A stretch of DNA of 64,000 nucleotides, from assembly GCF_900112185.1 (NCBI RefSeq), contig NZ_FOKP01000020.1, forward strand, positions 1-64,000, in the 5' to 3' direction. The stretch's first letter is position 1. Every line of letters begins with the position of its first letter. The translations under genes were made by a program, and so were the position numbers. The notes below the pieces were generated by a model. The model worked only from the letters and a program-made list of their open reading frames with translations. It was not told the origin of the DNA and searched no databases. Of the stretch, positions 8,492 to 16,476 are shown one piece after another. Source of the stretch: Allobosea sp. CRIB-10. GTDB lineage: Bacteria; Pseudomonadota; Alphaproteobacteria; Rhizobiales; Beijerinckiaceae.

Positions 8492-9855
8492 CGGAAGATT
8501 CGGCTCGCATAGAGCGCGATGGCGAAGCAGGCGAGCGCGACGCCGAGCAGGATCCAGTTCGTTCCCGTCGGGTTTTCCAGAGCCGCGTTGGATGGGTCCT
8601 GCGGATCGTAATGCACCTCGACCGCCGCGCCGGCCGGATAGCGATCGACGATGCCCTGCGCGAGGCTCTCCGAGCCCGAGACTTCGAGGCCGAGCTTGAC
8701 CTGCCGGCTGTGCAGGCGGTTGCCTTCGACCGTGTAGGCGAATTCGACGACGGGAAGATAGGTCGTGCGCGCCTTGCCGTTCTCGGTCGAGCGGCGTTGC
8801 TCGACGGTGCTGGAGACGACCTCCCCCGGTGTGATCGGCCAGGCATTGGCGCGGGCGAGATAACGCTTGTGCCCGACGAAGAACAGCAGCGCCGCGGCGC
8901 CGAACAGGCCGGCGAACAGCATCACCGGGACATCGGCATCCGGCATCCGCAGCTTGAGAGCGTCGGCCCCTTCGGTACCCACCCAATAGAGCCCCCAGAC
9001 GAGCAGGACGACCACGAGCAGCGCGAGGCCGCAGCCCTTGAGGGCGCCCTTGGGCGCCTCGCGCTCCAGCACGCAGTCGCTGGGATCGGCCGGATCGTAG
9101 TAGACGGTCACGCTCGCACCGGCCGGATAGCGCGCCAATGCCACCTGCGCATGTTTGCCGCTGATGTCGCCGAGGCTGACGCGCGTGCCCTGATGCGTCA
9201 CTCCGCCGACCGAGAAGGAATAGGTCACGGCGGGAACATTGACGACGGTGCCGATCTCGTTGCCTTCAGGCGGGCGCCGCACCCCCATCTGCGAGCGGAT
9301 GATGCGCCCCGGCGCCTGCGCCCAGCTGCTGGCGCGGCGGACCTTGAGGCCGGCATTGAGGATCATCGCGGCGACCATCACCACCATCGGCAGTGCGATC
9401 AGCGCGATACTGCCCATGGTCGTTCCGGCCAAAGGCAATTTCTCCACCCAGCTCTCAGGCAACACCTCCGCGATCACGAAGATCAGCGCAAGCGAGGCGA
9501 CGACGGCGATCACAGCCCAGGTCGGCGGCTCGCCTCTCGCCTCGGCCGCCTTCGCCGGAGAGACCTTGGGCTGCCAGGCCAGCCTGCCGCGCCAGCTCCT
9601 GTCGCCGCCGAGATAGGCGAGGAGTATCCGCTTCAGCGTCGCGGCATCGACCGTCTCGGCAGCGTCGAAGCGGGCCTTGCCCGAATGATAGGCCAGCCGG
9701 AACCGGCCCTTTTGCTCCAGCTCTGCTTCGACATAGCCATCGTCATCGGAGAGGGTGATGAACCAACCCGGATCATCGCCGCGCTGATCGATGGCGCGGG
9801 TGATGTCATCCCGCGTCGGATCGGCCGTGATGCGATCGCAGACATCGAGCTCCAT
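8488..9855 (-). CDS. DUF3592 domain membrane protein (two copies of the domain)
   Basis: A 455-residue membrane protein. An acidic N-terminal domain of about 110 residues is followed by two hydrophobic helices, then a DUF3592-type domain ending RYPAGASVTVYYDPADPSD. After two more helices comes a second copy ending RYPAGAAVEVHYDPQDPSN and a final C-terminal helix. The repeated YPAGA-V-YDP-DPS signature shows internal duplication. The family's function is unknown. Start ATG 9855 is weakly supported by GGGGCG. It lies between the ABC binding protein and nitrilase genes, with no obvious relation to either. Confidence 0.8.
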   Translation of the reverse strand: MELDVCDRITADPTRDDITRAIDQRGDDPGWFITLSDDDGYVEAELEQKGRFRLAYHSGKARFDAAETVDAATLKRILLAYLGGDRSWRGRLAWQPKVSPAKAAEARGEPPTWAVIAVVASLALIFVIAEVLPESWVEKLPLAGTTMGSIALIALPMVVMVAAMILNAGLKVRRASSWAQAPGRIIRSQMGVRRPPEGNEIGTVVNVPAVTYSFSVGGVTHQGTRVSLGDISGKHAQVALARYPAGASVTVYYDPADPSDCVLEREAPKGALKGCGLALLVVVLLVWGLYWVGTEGADALKLRMPDADVPVMLFAGLFGAAALLFFVGHKRYLARANAWPITPGEVVSSTVEQRRSTENGKARTTYLPVVEFAYTVEGNRLHSRQVKLGLEVSGSESLAQGIVDRYPAGAAVEVHYDPQDPSNAALENPTGTNWILLGVALACFAIALYASRIFR

Positions 9856-9953
9856 GATCGCCCCCCGATGATGGACGGGCGAGCATGGCGCTGATCTGCG
9901 CACGGAATCAAGCGCAGCTTACGTTAGGTCGCCAAGACGCCCTGCCCACGCCG

Positions 9954-10922
9954 TCAGGGCATCGCCTGGCTCAGGAACGAGGCGACGCCCTGACGCTGCC
10001 GGTTGACGACGAGGTGGGTCACATCCGGGCGGGCATAGTGCCCGGCCTGGTCGAAATTCTGCCTTTCGCGCCGGATCTCGCGATGGTCGAGCGCCGCGAC
10101 CAGAAGCTCCTCGCGTCCGGTCACAGGCTCGATCAGCCAGTTGCCGTCCGGCCCGGCGATGCCGGAACCGCCATCCGCCAGCATGTCGGGGCAGCTCGCC
10201 AGCATGGCTGCGGCAGGGCTGCCGGCCGGCACATCCTGCCGGCGCATCAGCCCCGATACCGCCAGCACATAGCTGCGCCCCTCGCGCGCCAGGAAGCGGG
10301 TGGTGCCTTCCGTGTTGCGAAGGTTCCCCGGCCAGAGCGCCACATGCAGGTTCTCGCCTTGCGCGTACAGAGCCGCCCGTGAGAGCGGCATCCAGTTTTC
10401 GAAGCAGTTCAGCCCACCGACGGTGAAGGAGCCGACGCGGTGCACCTGCAGGCCGTGCCCGTCTCCTGGCGCCCAGCTCAGCCGCTCTTCATAGGTCGGC
10501 ATCAGCTTGCGGTGGACCGAGGCGATCTTTCCGTCCGCGCCGATGTGCACGCGGGAGCAGTAGACGCTGTGCCCGCCGCGATCGGCCGGGCGCTCGATGA
10601 TCCCGAGCATCACGGCGATGCCACCTCGCGCCGCTGCGGCGCAAACCGCATCGAGATGGCCCGCCTCCACTTGCACCGCCTGGTCGAGATAATGAGCGTG
10701 GATCTCCTTCTGGAGCGGCGATTCGAAGCGCGCACCGTCGGTATGCTCGATCCAGAAGGGATAGCCCGGCACCAGCGCCTCCCCGAAGGCGACGAAGCCA
10801 CAGCCGGCCTGCGCGGCGCGCTCGATCCAGGCAACGACCTTCGCGAGCGTGGCGTCGCGCTCGAGCCATATCGGGGCGATCTGGGCGAGGCCCACGGTCA
10901 GGCTGTCTGCAGCGTTGGTCAT
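9954..10922 (-). CDS. Carbon-nitrogen hydrolase, nitrilase branch
   Basis: A 322-residue cytosolic enzyme with the Glu-Lys-Cys triad of the nitrilase superfamily: E48 in FGEALVPGYP, K139 in HRKLMPTYEERL and C173 in GGLNCFENW. The HRKLMPT-ER and LNCFENW contexts are those of true nitrilases (nitrile to carboxylic acid and ammonia) rather than amidases, and the length is normal. The natural nitrile is unknown. The divergent LysR gene starts 93 bases away, suggesting substrate-responsive control. It may take part in nitrogen scavenging with the nearby importer, but this is only inference. Confidence 0.88.
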   Translation of the reverse strand: MTNAADSLTVGLAQIAPIWLERDATLAKVVAWIERAAQAGCGFVAFGEALVPGYPFWIEHTDGARFESPLQKEIHAHYLDQAVQVEAGHLDAVCAAAARGGIAVMLGIIERPADRGGHSVYCSRVHIGADGKIASVHRKLMPTYEERLSWAPGDGHGLQVHRVGSFTVGGLNCFENWMPLSRAALYAQGENLHVALWPGNLRNTEGTTRFLAREGRSYVLAVSGLMRRQDVPAGSPAAAMLASCPDMLADGGSGIAGPDGNWLIEPVTGREELLVAALDHREIRRERQNFDQAGHYARPDVTHLVVNRQRQGVASFLSQAMP

Positions 10923-11015
10923 CGTCTCCCGATCCCGGTCTTGAGTGAGTTGCGGGGGCCGGGGTAAGGCTGGGCAACCAATCAGTCCAATTAATCGTCA
11001 CGATGGCAGTAGATC

Positions 11016-11927
11016 ATGCCAGCTAATGTCACTCTCGTGCAGTTGCGCTGCTTTGCCGGCGTCGTCGAGCATGGCGGCTTCACCATGGCGGCGGACCGCC
11101 TCTGTCTCACCCAATCGGCGGTGAGCCAGGCAGTCGCCGCGCTGGAAAGAGCCCTGAACACGCCCCTGCTTCTGCGCGGGCGCGACGGGCTGACGCTGAC
11201 GGTTGCCGGCGAAGCCGCTTTGGTCGAGGCGCGGGCTGCGCTCGCTGCCGTCGCGCGCCTGAGCATCTGCGGTGGGCTTGCCGGCAGGTTGAGCGGCACC
11301 TTGCGGATCGGCGTGGTGCAGAGCGCGGGCGTCCGGCTGCTTCCGGGCTGGTTGCGCCGCCTGCGCGCCGAGCACCCCGGCATCGCGGTGACCTTGTACG
11401 AGGGGACCGATCCGGAGGTGACCGCCTGGATACAGGCCGGCGTCGTCGAGATCGGCATCACCAGCCGCACCCATCCGGAGCTGGCGGCGCGGCCGGTCTT
11501 CTCCGACGACTATCTCGTTGTCGTCCCTTGCGACCACGCCTTCGCGTCGCGTGCTTCGGTGTCGCTGAAGGCCCTGGACGGACAGCGCATGCTGGTCTCG
11601 GGCGGCGGCTGCGAGACCCTGATCCAGGAGTTGCTGGCCGCAGCGTCCAGCCATCCCGAGATCGCCTGTCTCGTTCGCGACAACACGACCCTGCTCAGCA
11701 TGGTGCGCGAAGGGCTCGGCCTGACGATCATGCCAGAGCTCGCGCTCGACGACGGCAGCGGCATCGCCGCGCTCCGTCTCAGCCCAAATCTGCGCCGCAC
11801 CCTGTACGCGGTCAGCCTGCCGGCCGAGACGCTACGCCCCGTCGTCACCGCTTTCCTGGCGTTGATCGAAAGCCATCCGGTCCCATGGCGGGCGGCCGAA
11901 GGCCGAAAGGCAGCGCTTGTCGGCTGA
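11016..11927 (+). CDS. LysR family transcriptional regulator
   Basis: A 303-residue LysR-type regulator. Residues 1-60 form the winged HTH (LVQLRCFAGVVEHGGFTMAA, then LTQSAVSQAVAALE). The rest is the periplasmic-binding-protein-like effector domain. It is divergent from the nitrilase gene, the classic arrangement for a LysR protein controlling its neighbour. The intergenic region is AT-richer (AATCAGTCCAATTAATCG) and probably holds the operator, though I cannot define it. Confidence 0.92.
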   Translation: MPANVTLVQLRCFAGVVEHGGFTMAADRLCLTQSAVSQAVAALERALNTPLLLRGRDGLTLTVAGEAALVEARAALAAVARLSICGGLAGRLSGTLRIGVVQSAGVRLLPGWLRRLRAEHPGIAVTLYEGTDPEVTAWIQAGVVEIGITSRTHPELAARPVFSDDYLVVVPCDHAFASRASVSLKALDGQRMLVSGGGCETLIQELLAAASSHPEIACLVRDNTTLLSMVREGLGLTIMPELALDDGSGIAALRLSPNLRRTLYAVSLPAETLRPVVTAFLALIESHPVPWRAAEGRKAALVG

Positions 11928-11938
11928 AGGCATCCTGC

Positions 11939-12730
11939 TCAGGTCGTGGTGGTCGAGCTCTGGCCCGGCCGCCAGACCAGAAGCCGGTTCTCGACCAGCG
12001 TCACGATCGAATCGATCAGGATCACGAAGATCGCCAGGATGAGCATGCCCGAGAACACGCCGGTGACGTCGAAGACGCTCTCGGCCTCGTGGATCTTGTA
12101 GCCGAGCCCGGCCGAGGACCCGAGATATTCGCCGACCACCGCGCCGACCAGCGCGAAACCGACCGAGGTGTGCAGGGACGAGAACATCCAGGTCAGCGCC
12201 GACGGCCAGTAGACATGGCGGAAGAGCTGGCGCTCGTTCATCCCCAGCATGCGGGCATTGGCGAGCACAGTCGGCGAGACCTCGCGCACGCCCTGGTAGA
12301 CGTTGAAGAAGACGATGAAGAACACCAGGGTGAAGCCGAGCGCCACCTTAGACCAGATGCCGAGGCCGAACCAGAGCGCGAAGATCGGCGCCAGCACGAC
12401 GCGCGGCAGGGCGTTCGCCGCCTTGATATAGGGATCGAACACCGCCGCCAGCAGTTCGTTCCGGGCGAAGGCGAAGCCGAAGAAGATGCCGGCGGCCGAG
12501 CCGATGACGAAGGCGAGCACGGTCTCGGTCAGGGTGATGCCGAGATGGTAATAGATATCGGTGCCGGTGAGCTGCTTCCAGGTCCGCGCCAGCACGTCGG
12601 CCGGCGTCGAGAAGAAGAACTGCGTCGTCTTGATGTCTCCGAACAGGCTGGTCGTCGTGACGACGTGCCAGATCGCCAGGAAGACGATCATGACGAGAAT
12701 CTGGAGCGAGAGGAGCTTGATGCGGCTCAT
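11939..12730 (-). CDS. ABC transporter permease, SsuC/TauC type
   Basis: A 263-residue inner-membrane permease. About six hydrophobic helices are visible, starting with LLSLQILVMIVFLAIWHVV. The EAA loop region around LPRVVLAPIFALWFGLG and the following VFFIVFFNVYQGVREV is typical of the NitT/TauT branch. Its start overlaps the ATPase stop as ATGA, so the two are translationally coupled. With the binding protein at 6.6-7.6 kb it would form a complete importer of unknown ligand. Confidence 0.92.
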   Translation of the reverse strand: MSRIKLLSLQILVMIVFLAIWHVVTTTSLFGDIKTTQFFFSTPADVLARTWKQLTGTDIYYHLGITLTETVLAFVIGSAAGIFFGFAFARNELLAAVFDPYIKAANALPRVVLAPIFALWFGLGIWSKVALGFTLVFFIVFFNVYQGVREVSPTVLANARMLGMNERQLFRHVYWPSALTWMFSSLHTSVGFALVGAVVGEYLGSSAGLGYKIHEAESVFDVTGVFSGMLILAIFVILIDSIVTLVENRLLVWRPGQSSTTTT

Positions 12731-13596
12731 GACGCGGCTCCCTCGACCAGTTCCTTGCCCTCGCCCATGGCATAGGCCTTCTGCACCTCGATCCGGAGCG
12801 AGGCCCAGATGTCGCGATGGATCTCATGGAAGGCCTTCTCCAGCCTGATCTCGGCGATGTCGCGCGGCCGTGCCAGCGGCACATGATAGTCGGCGACGAT
12901 GCCGGCAGCCGGGCCCGCCGTCATCACCACCACCCGGTCGGAGAGCGCGATCGCCTCCTCGAGATCGTGCGTGACGAAGATCAGGGCCTTGCGGTCCCGG
13001 CTCCAGAGGTCGAGCAGGAGATTGCCCATGATCTGCCGGGTCTGCGCGTCGAGCGGCCCAAAGGGCTCGTCCATCAAGAGGATCTCGGGATCGCGGATCA
13101 GCATCTGCGCGAGGGCCACGCGTTTGCGCTGGCCGCCAGAGAGCATGTGCGGATAGCGCTCGACGAAGGCGCGCAGGCCGACGCGCCCGAGCCAGTCGCG
13201 CGCCCGCTTGTCGGCCTCGGCATCGGAGACGCCCATCGGCTCCAGCGCGACCTTGACGTTGTCGAGCGCCGTCTTCCACGGCATCAGCGCGTCCTGCTGG
13301 AAGAGATAGCCGGCGCGGCGGTTCAGCCCCGAGAGCGGCTGGCCGAAGATCGCGACCTTGCCGGCCGACGGCGTCAGCAAACCGGCCGCAGCGTTGAGCA
13401 GGGTCGACTTGCCGCAGCCGGTCGGCCCGACCACCGAGACGAACTCGCCCGGCGCGACCGCAAGGTCGATGCCCTTCACCGCCTGGTAGCGGCTTCCGCC
13501 CTTGAGATGGAAGGTGATGTCGATGCCGGCGAGCCTGACCGCCGGCTGTTCTGCTGCCGCGCCCTTATCGCCGGGCGGGCTGACCTTGGACTCCAT
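12727..13596 (-). CDS. ABC transporter ATP-binding protein, SsuB/TauB type
   Basis: A 289-residue ATPase. Walker A is GPTGCGKS at residues 57-64, the signature is LSGGQRKRVALAQ, Walker B is ILLMDEPFGPLD, and the switch His is in FVTHDLEEA. These patterns match the nitrate/sulfonate/taurine subfamily. It is the first gene of the pair with the permease (ATGA overlap). The first 20 residues are poorly conserved in character, so a slightly later start is possible. Confidence 0.93.
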   Translation of the reverse strand: MESKVSPPGDKGAAAEQPAVRLAGIDITFHLKGGSRYQAVKGIDLAVAPGEFVSVVGPTGCGKSTLLNAAAGLLTPSAGKVAIFGQPLSGLNRRAGYLFQQDALMPWKTALDNVKVALEPMGVSDAEADKRARDWLGRVGLRAFVERYPHMLSGGQRKRVALAQMLIRDPEILLMDEPFGPLDAQTRQIMGNLLLDLWSRDRKALIFVTHDLEEAIALSDRVVVMTAGPAAGIVADYHVPLARPRDIAEIRLEKAFHEIHRDIWASLRIEVQKAYAMGEGKELVEGAAS

Positions 13597-13798
13597 GGAT
13601 ATCCCGTCCCCTGCCGTCGCTAGTCTTCCGACGCGCGCGGCTTATTTCCGTTCGCCGCGACACTAGGCGATCGGATCGCGAAGGCAACCCGCCCGCAGCA
13701 TCCCGTCCCGGCAGACTGCTGACTGCTAGCGAAAAGTCGACGCTTCTGCTCTATCGCTCCCGCTAGCGTTCGCTCGCGATCAGGAGAATCACCGGCCC

Positions 13799-14335
13799 AT
13801 GCCCCCGCTTGAGCAATGGATGCACGAGCTCGTCGCGTTCATGCGCGTCAACCAGTACTGGGCCGCGCCGATCGTCTTCCTCATTGCCTTCGCCGAATGC
13901 GTCGCGATCCTGTCCTGGCTGGTGCCGGCGACGGTATTCTTCACGGCCTTCGGTGCGATCGCCGGCGCCTCAGGCCTCAACCTCGTGCCGCTCTCGCTCG
14001 CCGCGGCGCTCGGCGCCGCCTCCGGCTTCTGGATCTCGTATTGGGCCGGCCTGATTCTCGGCCCGCGCGTCGGCGATCACTGGCCATTGCGCAATAACCC
14101 GGCCCTGCTCCAGCGTGGCCATGACTTCTTCGAAAAATGGGGCGTGCTCGGCATTGCCATCGGCCACTTCTTCGGGCCGATCCGGGCGGTGATCGCGCTC
14201 GTCGCCGGCATCGTGAAGATGCCGTTCTGGCCCTTCCAGGTCGCGAACTTCGCGGCGTCCTTCGCCTGGGGCTTCGGCCTGATCTACGGCGCCGGGCGCT
14301 TCTCGGAATACATGATGCAGTTCACCGGCAAATAA
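13799..14335 (+). CDS. DedA family membrane protein
   Basis: A 178-residue integral membrane protein of the DedA/VTT family, implicated in lipid scrambling (undecaprenyl phosphate or phospholipid flipping). The family pattern is seen in AECVAILSWLVPATVFFTAFG, GAASGFWISYWAGLILG and the C-terminal FFGPIRAVIALVAGIVKMPF with its conserved Gly and Arg. Four to five hydrophobic segments are apparent. It is divergent from the ABC ATPase gene with about 200 bases between. Confidence 0.9.
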   Translation: MPPLEQWMHELVAFMRVNQYWAAPIVFLIAFAECVAILSWLVPATVFFTAFGAIAGASGLNLVPLSLAAALGAASGFWISYWAGLILGPRVGDHWPLRNNPALLQRGHDFFEKWGVLGIAIGHFFGPIRAVIALVAGIVKMPFWPFQVANFAASFAWGFGLIYGAGRFSEYMMQFTGK

Positions 14336-14380
14336 GGCCCCGCCAATCGCGGCGAAAACCCGGCGAAGAGCATAACGCCA

Positions 14381-14410
14381 GCTGAACGCTCACCTCAGAT
14401 CGCGTTCAGC
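14381..14410. repeat. Inverted repeat after the DedA gene
   Basis: GCTGAACG and CGTTCAGC form a perfect 8-bp stem around 14 bases. No T tract follows, so it is not a standard terminator. It could be a factor-dependent transcript end, an operator, or a repeat element. Confidence 0.4.
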
Positions 14411-14543
14411 CGCGCAGGCCGAAAGTCCGGTCATCGCGTCGAGACCGGGTGTCCCGGTTCGCAACCGGCGCGGCGGCACGGACGGCCCGGCATCCGCGCA
14501 GCTCAGCTTCCCCCCGGGCAGGACTTAAACAGGAGTCCACGCC

Positions 14544-14906
14544 ATGACGATGTCCCGTTTCGCTATCGGCCTCGCCGCGCTCGCTCTCGCGGCCGGCCCG
14601 GCCCTCGCACAGACCGCGACCCAGCCGACGACACCGGCCAAGCCGGCCGCACCCGTGACCACCCCTGCTGCGCCCGCTGCCAAGCCCGCAGCACCCGCCG
14701 CGACCCAGGCCCAGGCCAAGAAGGTCAACATCAACACCGCCAGCGCCGCCGAGCTCGAGCAGCTCAAGGGCATCGGCGAAGCGCGCTCCAAGAAGATCAT
14801 CGAGGAGCGCGCCAAGGCGAAGTTCAAGAATTTTGACGATCTGGTGAAGCGCAGCGTGCTGCCCTCCAATGTCGAGGCCGAGATCAAGGATCACGTCACC
14901 TTCTGA
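14544..14906 (+). CDS. Secreted helix-hairpin-helix (ComEA-like) protein
   Basis: A 120-residue exported protein. A signal peptide (SRFAIGLAALALAAGPALAQ) is followed by an Ala/Pro/Thr-rich linker to about residue 60. A tandem helix-hairpin-helix domain follows (VNINTASAAELEQLKGIGEA, then IIEERAKAKFKNFDDL). Such domains bind DNA without sequence specificity, and ComEA proteins act in DNA uptake. Many alphaproteobacteria have these short forms without other competence genes, so the role is uncertain. A strong terminator follows. Confidence 0.88.
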   Translation: MTMSRFAIGLAALALAAGPALAQTATQPTTPAKPAAPVTTPAAPAAKPAAPAATQAQAKKVNINTASAAELEQLKGIGEARSKKIIEERAKAKFKNFDDLVKRSVLPSNVEAEIKDHVTF

Positions 14907-14925
14907 TCCCGCTCCCAACAGACGA

Positions 14926-14954
14926 GCCGGCCGCTTCCGCGGCCGGCGCTTTTT
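14926..14954 (+). terminator. Rho-independent terminator of the helix-hairpin-helix gene
   Basis: GCCGGCCGC (14926-14934), loop TTCC, and GCGGCCGGC (14939-14947) form a perfect 9-bp stem. It is followed by GC and five T (14950-14954), about 20 bases after the stop codon. Confidence 0.85.
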
Positions 14955-14994
14955 GTGTCAGCTGTGTCAGCAGTTGAGCCTGCTCGCAGGCCAG

Positions 14995-15375
14995 TCATTC
15001 GGCCGCCCGCAGGAATATCACCCGGCCGCTTGTGGCGCTGTCGGCCCCTTGAGCGTTCCGTTCCGGTGGGGTCGATGCCCCTGCGCCAAAACCGCGTAGG
15101 ACCTCGTCGACGCTTTCGCCGCCCGCCAGACCCCGCCGTTCCTCGGCGCGCAGCGAGATGATGCCGGTCGGGTCGCCGAAGAAGGGCGCGGCCGTCGCAT
15201 CGCGCAGATCGCTGTCGCGCAAGCCGAGATCGCGCAGATCGCGCTCGCTCATCTCAGACAAGGTGCGATAATCGCGGCGCGACTGCAGCCAGTGGTCGAT
15301 CGCGCCGAGAAGCCGGCCGAGCGTGTCGAACACTGCGAGCACAGGCTTGGCCGATCCGATGATGAAGCTGATCAT
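14995..15375 (-). CDS. DUF1127 domain small protein
   Basis: A 126-residue protein whose central part (HWLQSRRDYRTLSEMSERDL, then RDLGLRDSDL) is the DUF1127/YjiS arginine-rich helix-turn pattern. DUF1127 proteins in alphaproteobacteria are small, often stress-induced, and some bind RNA or affect phosphate and carbon physiology. The tail of about 70 residues beyond the domain is longer than usual. ATG 15375 is chosen for the GGAGACAGG upstream. Two identical dyads lie 45-91 bases upstream, and three tiny membrane-protein genes precede it on the same strand. Confidence 0.85.
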   Translation of the reverse strand: MISFIIGSAKPVLAVFDTLGRLLGAIDHWLQSRRDYRTLSEMSERDLRDLGLRDSDLRDATAAPFFGDPTGIISLRAEERRGLAGGESVDEVLRGFGAGASTPPERNAQGADSATSGRVIFLRAAE

Positions 15376-15419
15376 GACCTGTCTCCGTCGTTGTGAGACG
15401 GAACAGGACACCCTTCGCC

Positions 15420-15434
15420 TGACAGCTGCTGTCA
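15420..15434. promoter_or_regulatory. Dyad 1, TGACAG-N3-CTGTCA
   Basis: A perfect 15-base dyad TGACAGCTGCTGTCA, 45 bases upstream of the DUF1127 start codon. A second copy with the same arms lies 32 bases further. It is a likely binding site for a dimeric regulator; the regulator is not identified. Confidence 0.65.
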
Positions 15435-15451
15435 GAAGCTCCGGGGCTCGG

Positions 15452-15466
15452 TGACAGCTTCTGTCA
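15452..15466. promoter_or_regulatory. Dyad 2, TGACAG-N3-CTGTCA
   Basis: A perfect 15-base dyad TGACAGCTTCTGTCA. Its centre is exactly 32 bases from that of dyad 1, close to three helical turns, so two dimers could sit on the same face of the DNA upstream of the DUF1127 gene. Confidence 0.65.
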
Positions 15467-15559
15467 GTGGCGAGCGAGCAGCCAGACGCAGTGGCCGATT
15501 TCCAAGCGAAAGCCGGTTCCGATCGGAGTTCGACCGGAACCGGCTCTCGAAACTGCGCG

Positions 15560-15673
15560 CTACAGCAGGCCGAGAACGACCATGATCAGCAGCGCGAACG
15601 AGGCGCCCAGCGCCAGATGCGCGACCTTGAACTGAAACCACTGGGACGCAGGCATCGATCGGATCGGTGTCAT
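15560..15673 (-). CDS. Tiny single-pass membrane protein, 37 residues
   Basis: A 37-codon frame beginning MTPIRSMPASQWFQFKVAHL and ending in a hydrophobic helix (ALGASFALLIMVVLGLL). GGAGG stands 5 bases before the ATG at 15673; a second in-frame ATG lies immediately upstream at 15676. The good ribosome site, single membrane helix and position among similar small genes support a real gene. It is probably inserted in the inner membrane. Function is unknown; it is too short for ordinary gene calling. Confidence 0.68.
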   Translation of the reverse strand: MTPIRSMPASQWFQFKVAHLALGASFALLIMVVLGLL

Positions 15674-15751
15674 CATCGCCTCCATCTGTTCAGCTTGAAT
15701 CAGCTTCGTCGGAAAATGTCTGTCGTCGGGATATGCCCGGCCGTGCTCAGC

Positions 15752-15982
15752 TCAGTAGGCCAACATTTCGGCAAGCCCCCAGCCGACAATCGCCAGCGCC
15801 AGTCCGGCGACTAGGACGATCAGCACAGGCCGGTCAAGAAAGCCCTGCCTTGCCTCCACCGGGGTCTCGACCGCCGGGTCGGCATCGGAATGGACATCCG
15901 CCCGCATCGGCGGGATCGGCTCGCCACCCTTCTCCGGAATGCGCGCCTCGCGCGTCCTGACGTCGTCTTGAACGCTCTGCAT
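15752..15982 (-). CDS. Small single-pass membrane protein, 76 residues
   Basis: The first 50 residues are charged and hydrophilic (MQSVQDDVRTREARIPEKGG onward). The protein ends in one hydrophobic helix, VLIVLVAGLALAIVGWGLAE. ATG 15982 is chosen because GGAGG lies just before it. It follows the 61-residue membrane protein by 26 bases and probably shares its EcfG-type promoter. I recognise no named family. Confidence 0.72.
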   Translation of the reverse strand: MQSVQDDVRTREARIPEKGGEPIPPMRADVHSDADPAVETPVEARQGFLDRPVLIVLVAGLALAIVGWGLAEMLAY

Positions 15983-16008
15983 GACGGCCTCCATTCGGCT
16001 TCGGACCA

Positions 16009-16194
16009 TCAGCCCCCGACGGCGCGCAGGAGCGCGCTCGCCAGCAGCGTGACGGCGAGAAATCCACCCAGCAACAAGACGGAGAGCTGGTCGTTCCATG
16101 ATGCCGGCTTGGCGACATCGGCCAGCCCGTGACGGGCATGGCGCTGATGCAGCCGCTCGATCGCCCTGCGTTTCAGTTCCTCCTGGCCGGTCAT
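16009..16194 (-). CDS. Small membrane protein, 61 residues, first gene of the stress cluster
   Basis: A basic N-terminal helix (MTGQEELKRRAIERLHQRHA) is followed by one C-terminal membrane helix (LSVLLLGGFLAVTLLASALL). ATG 16194 has AGGAG six bases upstream. A GGAAC-N16-CGTT element ends 33 bases before the start, which predicts expression in the general stress response. Function is unknown. Confidence 0.75.
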   Translation of the reverse strand: MTGQEELKRRAIERLHQRHARHGLADVAKPASWNDQLSVLLLGGFLAVTLLASALLRAVGG

Positions 16195-16226
16195 CGCACG
16201 CTCCTGCATGTATTGACTGGAGCATC

Positions 16227-16251
16227 AACGCCTGCCGCCGAGTGCGGTTCC
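16227..16251 (-). promoter_or_regulatory. EcfG-type (general stress response) promoter
   Basis: On the minus strand GGAAC (16247-16251) and CGTT (16227-16230) are separated by exactly 16 bases. This matches the alphaproteobacterial EcfG consensus GGAAC-N16/17-CGTT. It would start transcription about 25-30 bases upstream of the small membrane protein gene at 16194. Confidence 0.72.
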
Positions 16252-16272
16252 AGAGGCGGGTCTTTTCAACGC

Positions 16273-16300
16273 AAAACGGGCGCCCCTGCGAACGCCCGTT
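16273..16300 (-). terminator. Candidate terminator downstream of ilvC
   Basis: AACGGGCG and CGCCCGTT form an 8-bp stem around a loop of about 10 bases, followed on the minus strand by TTTTGC. It lies after the ilvC stop and the duplicated ilvC end, and before the EcfG-type promoter, so it could insulate the two units. The T run is short. Confidence 0.5.
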
Positions 16301-16342
16301 CCATTTATTCTCAAGCGGTTGCGCGCGTTTCCGGAATCAACC

Positions 16343-16368
16343 TCGCACGCCGTTGAATCGGCGTGCGA
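16343..16368. repeat. Hairpin beyond the duplicated ilvC end
   Basis: TCGCACGCCG and CGGCGTGCGA are perfect 10-base inverted arms around TTGAAT. No T tract follows on either strand, so it may be an unconventional transcript end or a repeat half. Confidence 0.5.
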
Positions 16369-16381
16369 CGTCCGGCACCCG

Positions 16382-16424
16382 CCTCAGTTCTTGGTCTTGT
16401 CGACCAGGGCCTTCGCCTTGATCC
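16382..16424. repeat. Duplicated copy of the ilvC 3' end (copy 1)
   Basis: A 43-base stretch matches 16477-16519 at 42 of 43 positions. Read on the minus strand it would encode IKAKALVDKTKN and a stop, against IKAKALVDKSKN in the true gene end. It lies 95 bases downstream of the genuine copy. It has no start or upstream reading frame and is therefore a gene-end remnant. Confidence 0.85.
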
Positions 16425-16476
16425 CAAAGGCCCGGCGGCAGCCGAGCCGTCGCAAAACAAGGAGCCGTGGATCAAC

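Noticed and set aside
11528..12775. A 415-codon plus-strand frame downstream of the LysR gene
   Set aside because: It covers part of LysR in another frame and the antisense of the ABC permease. Composition is that of a shadow frame.
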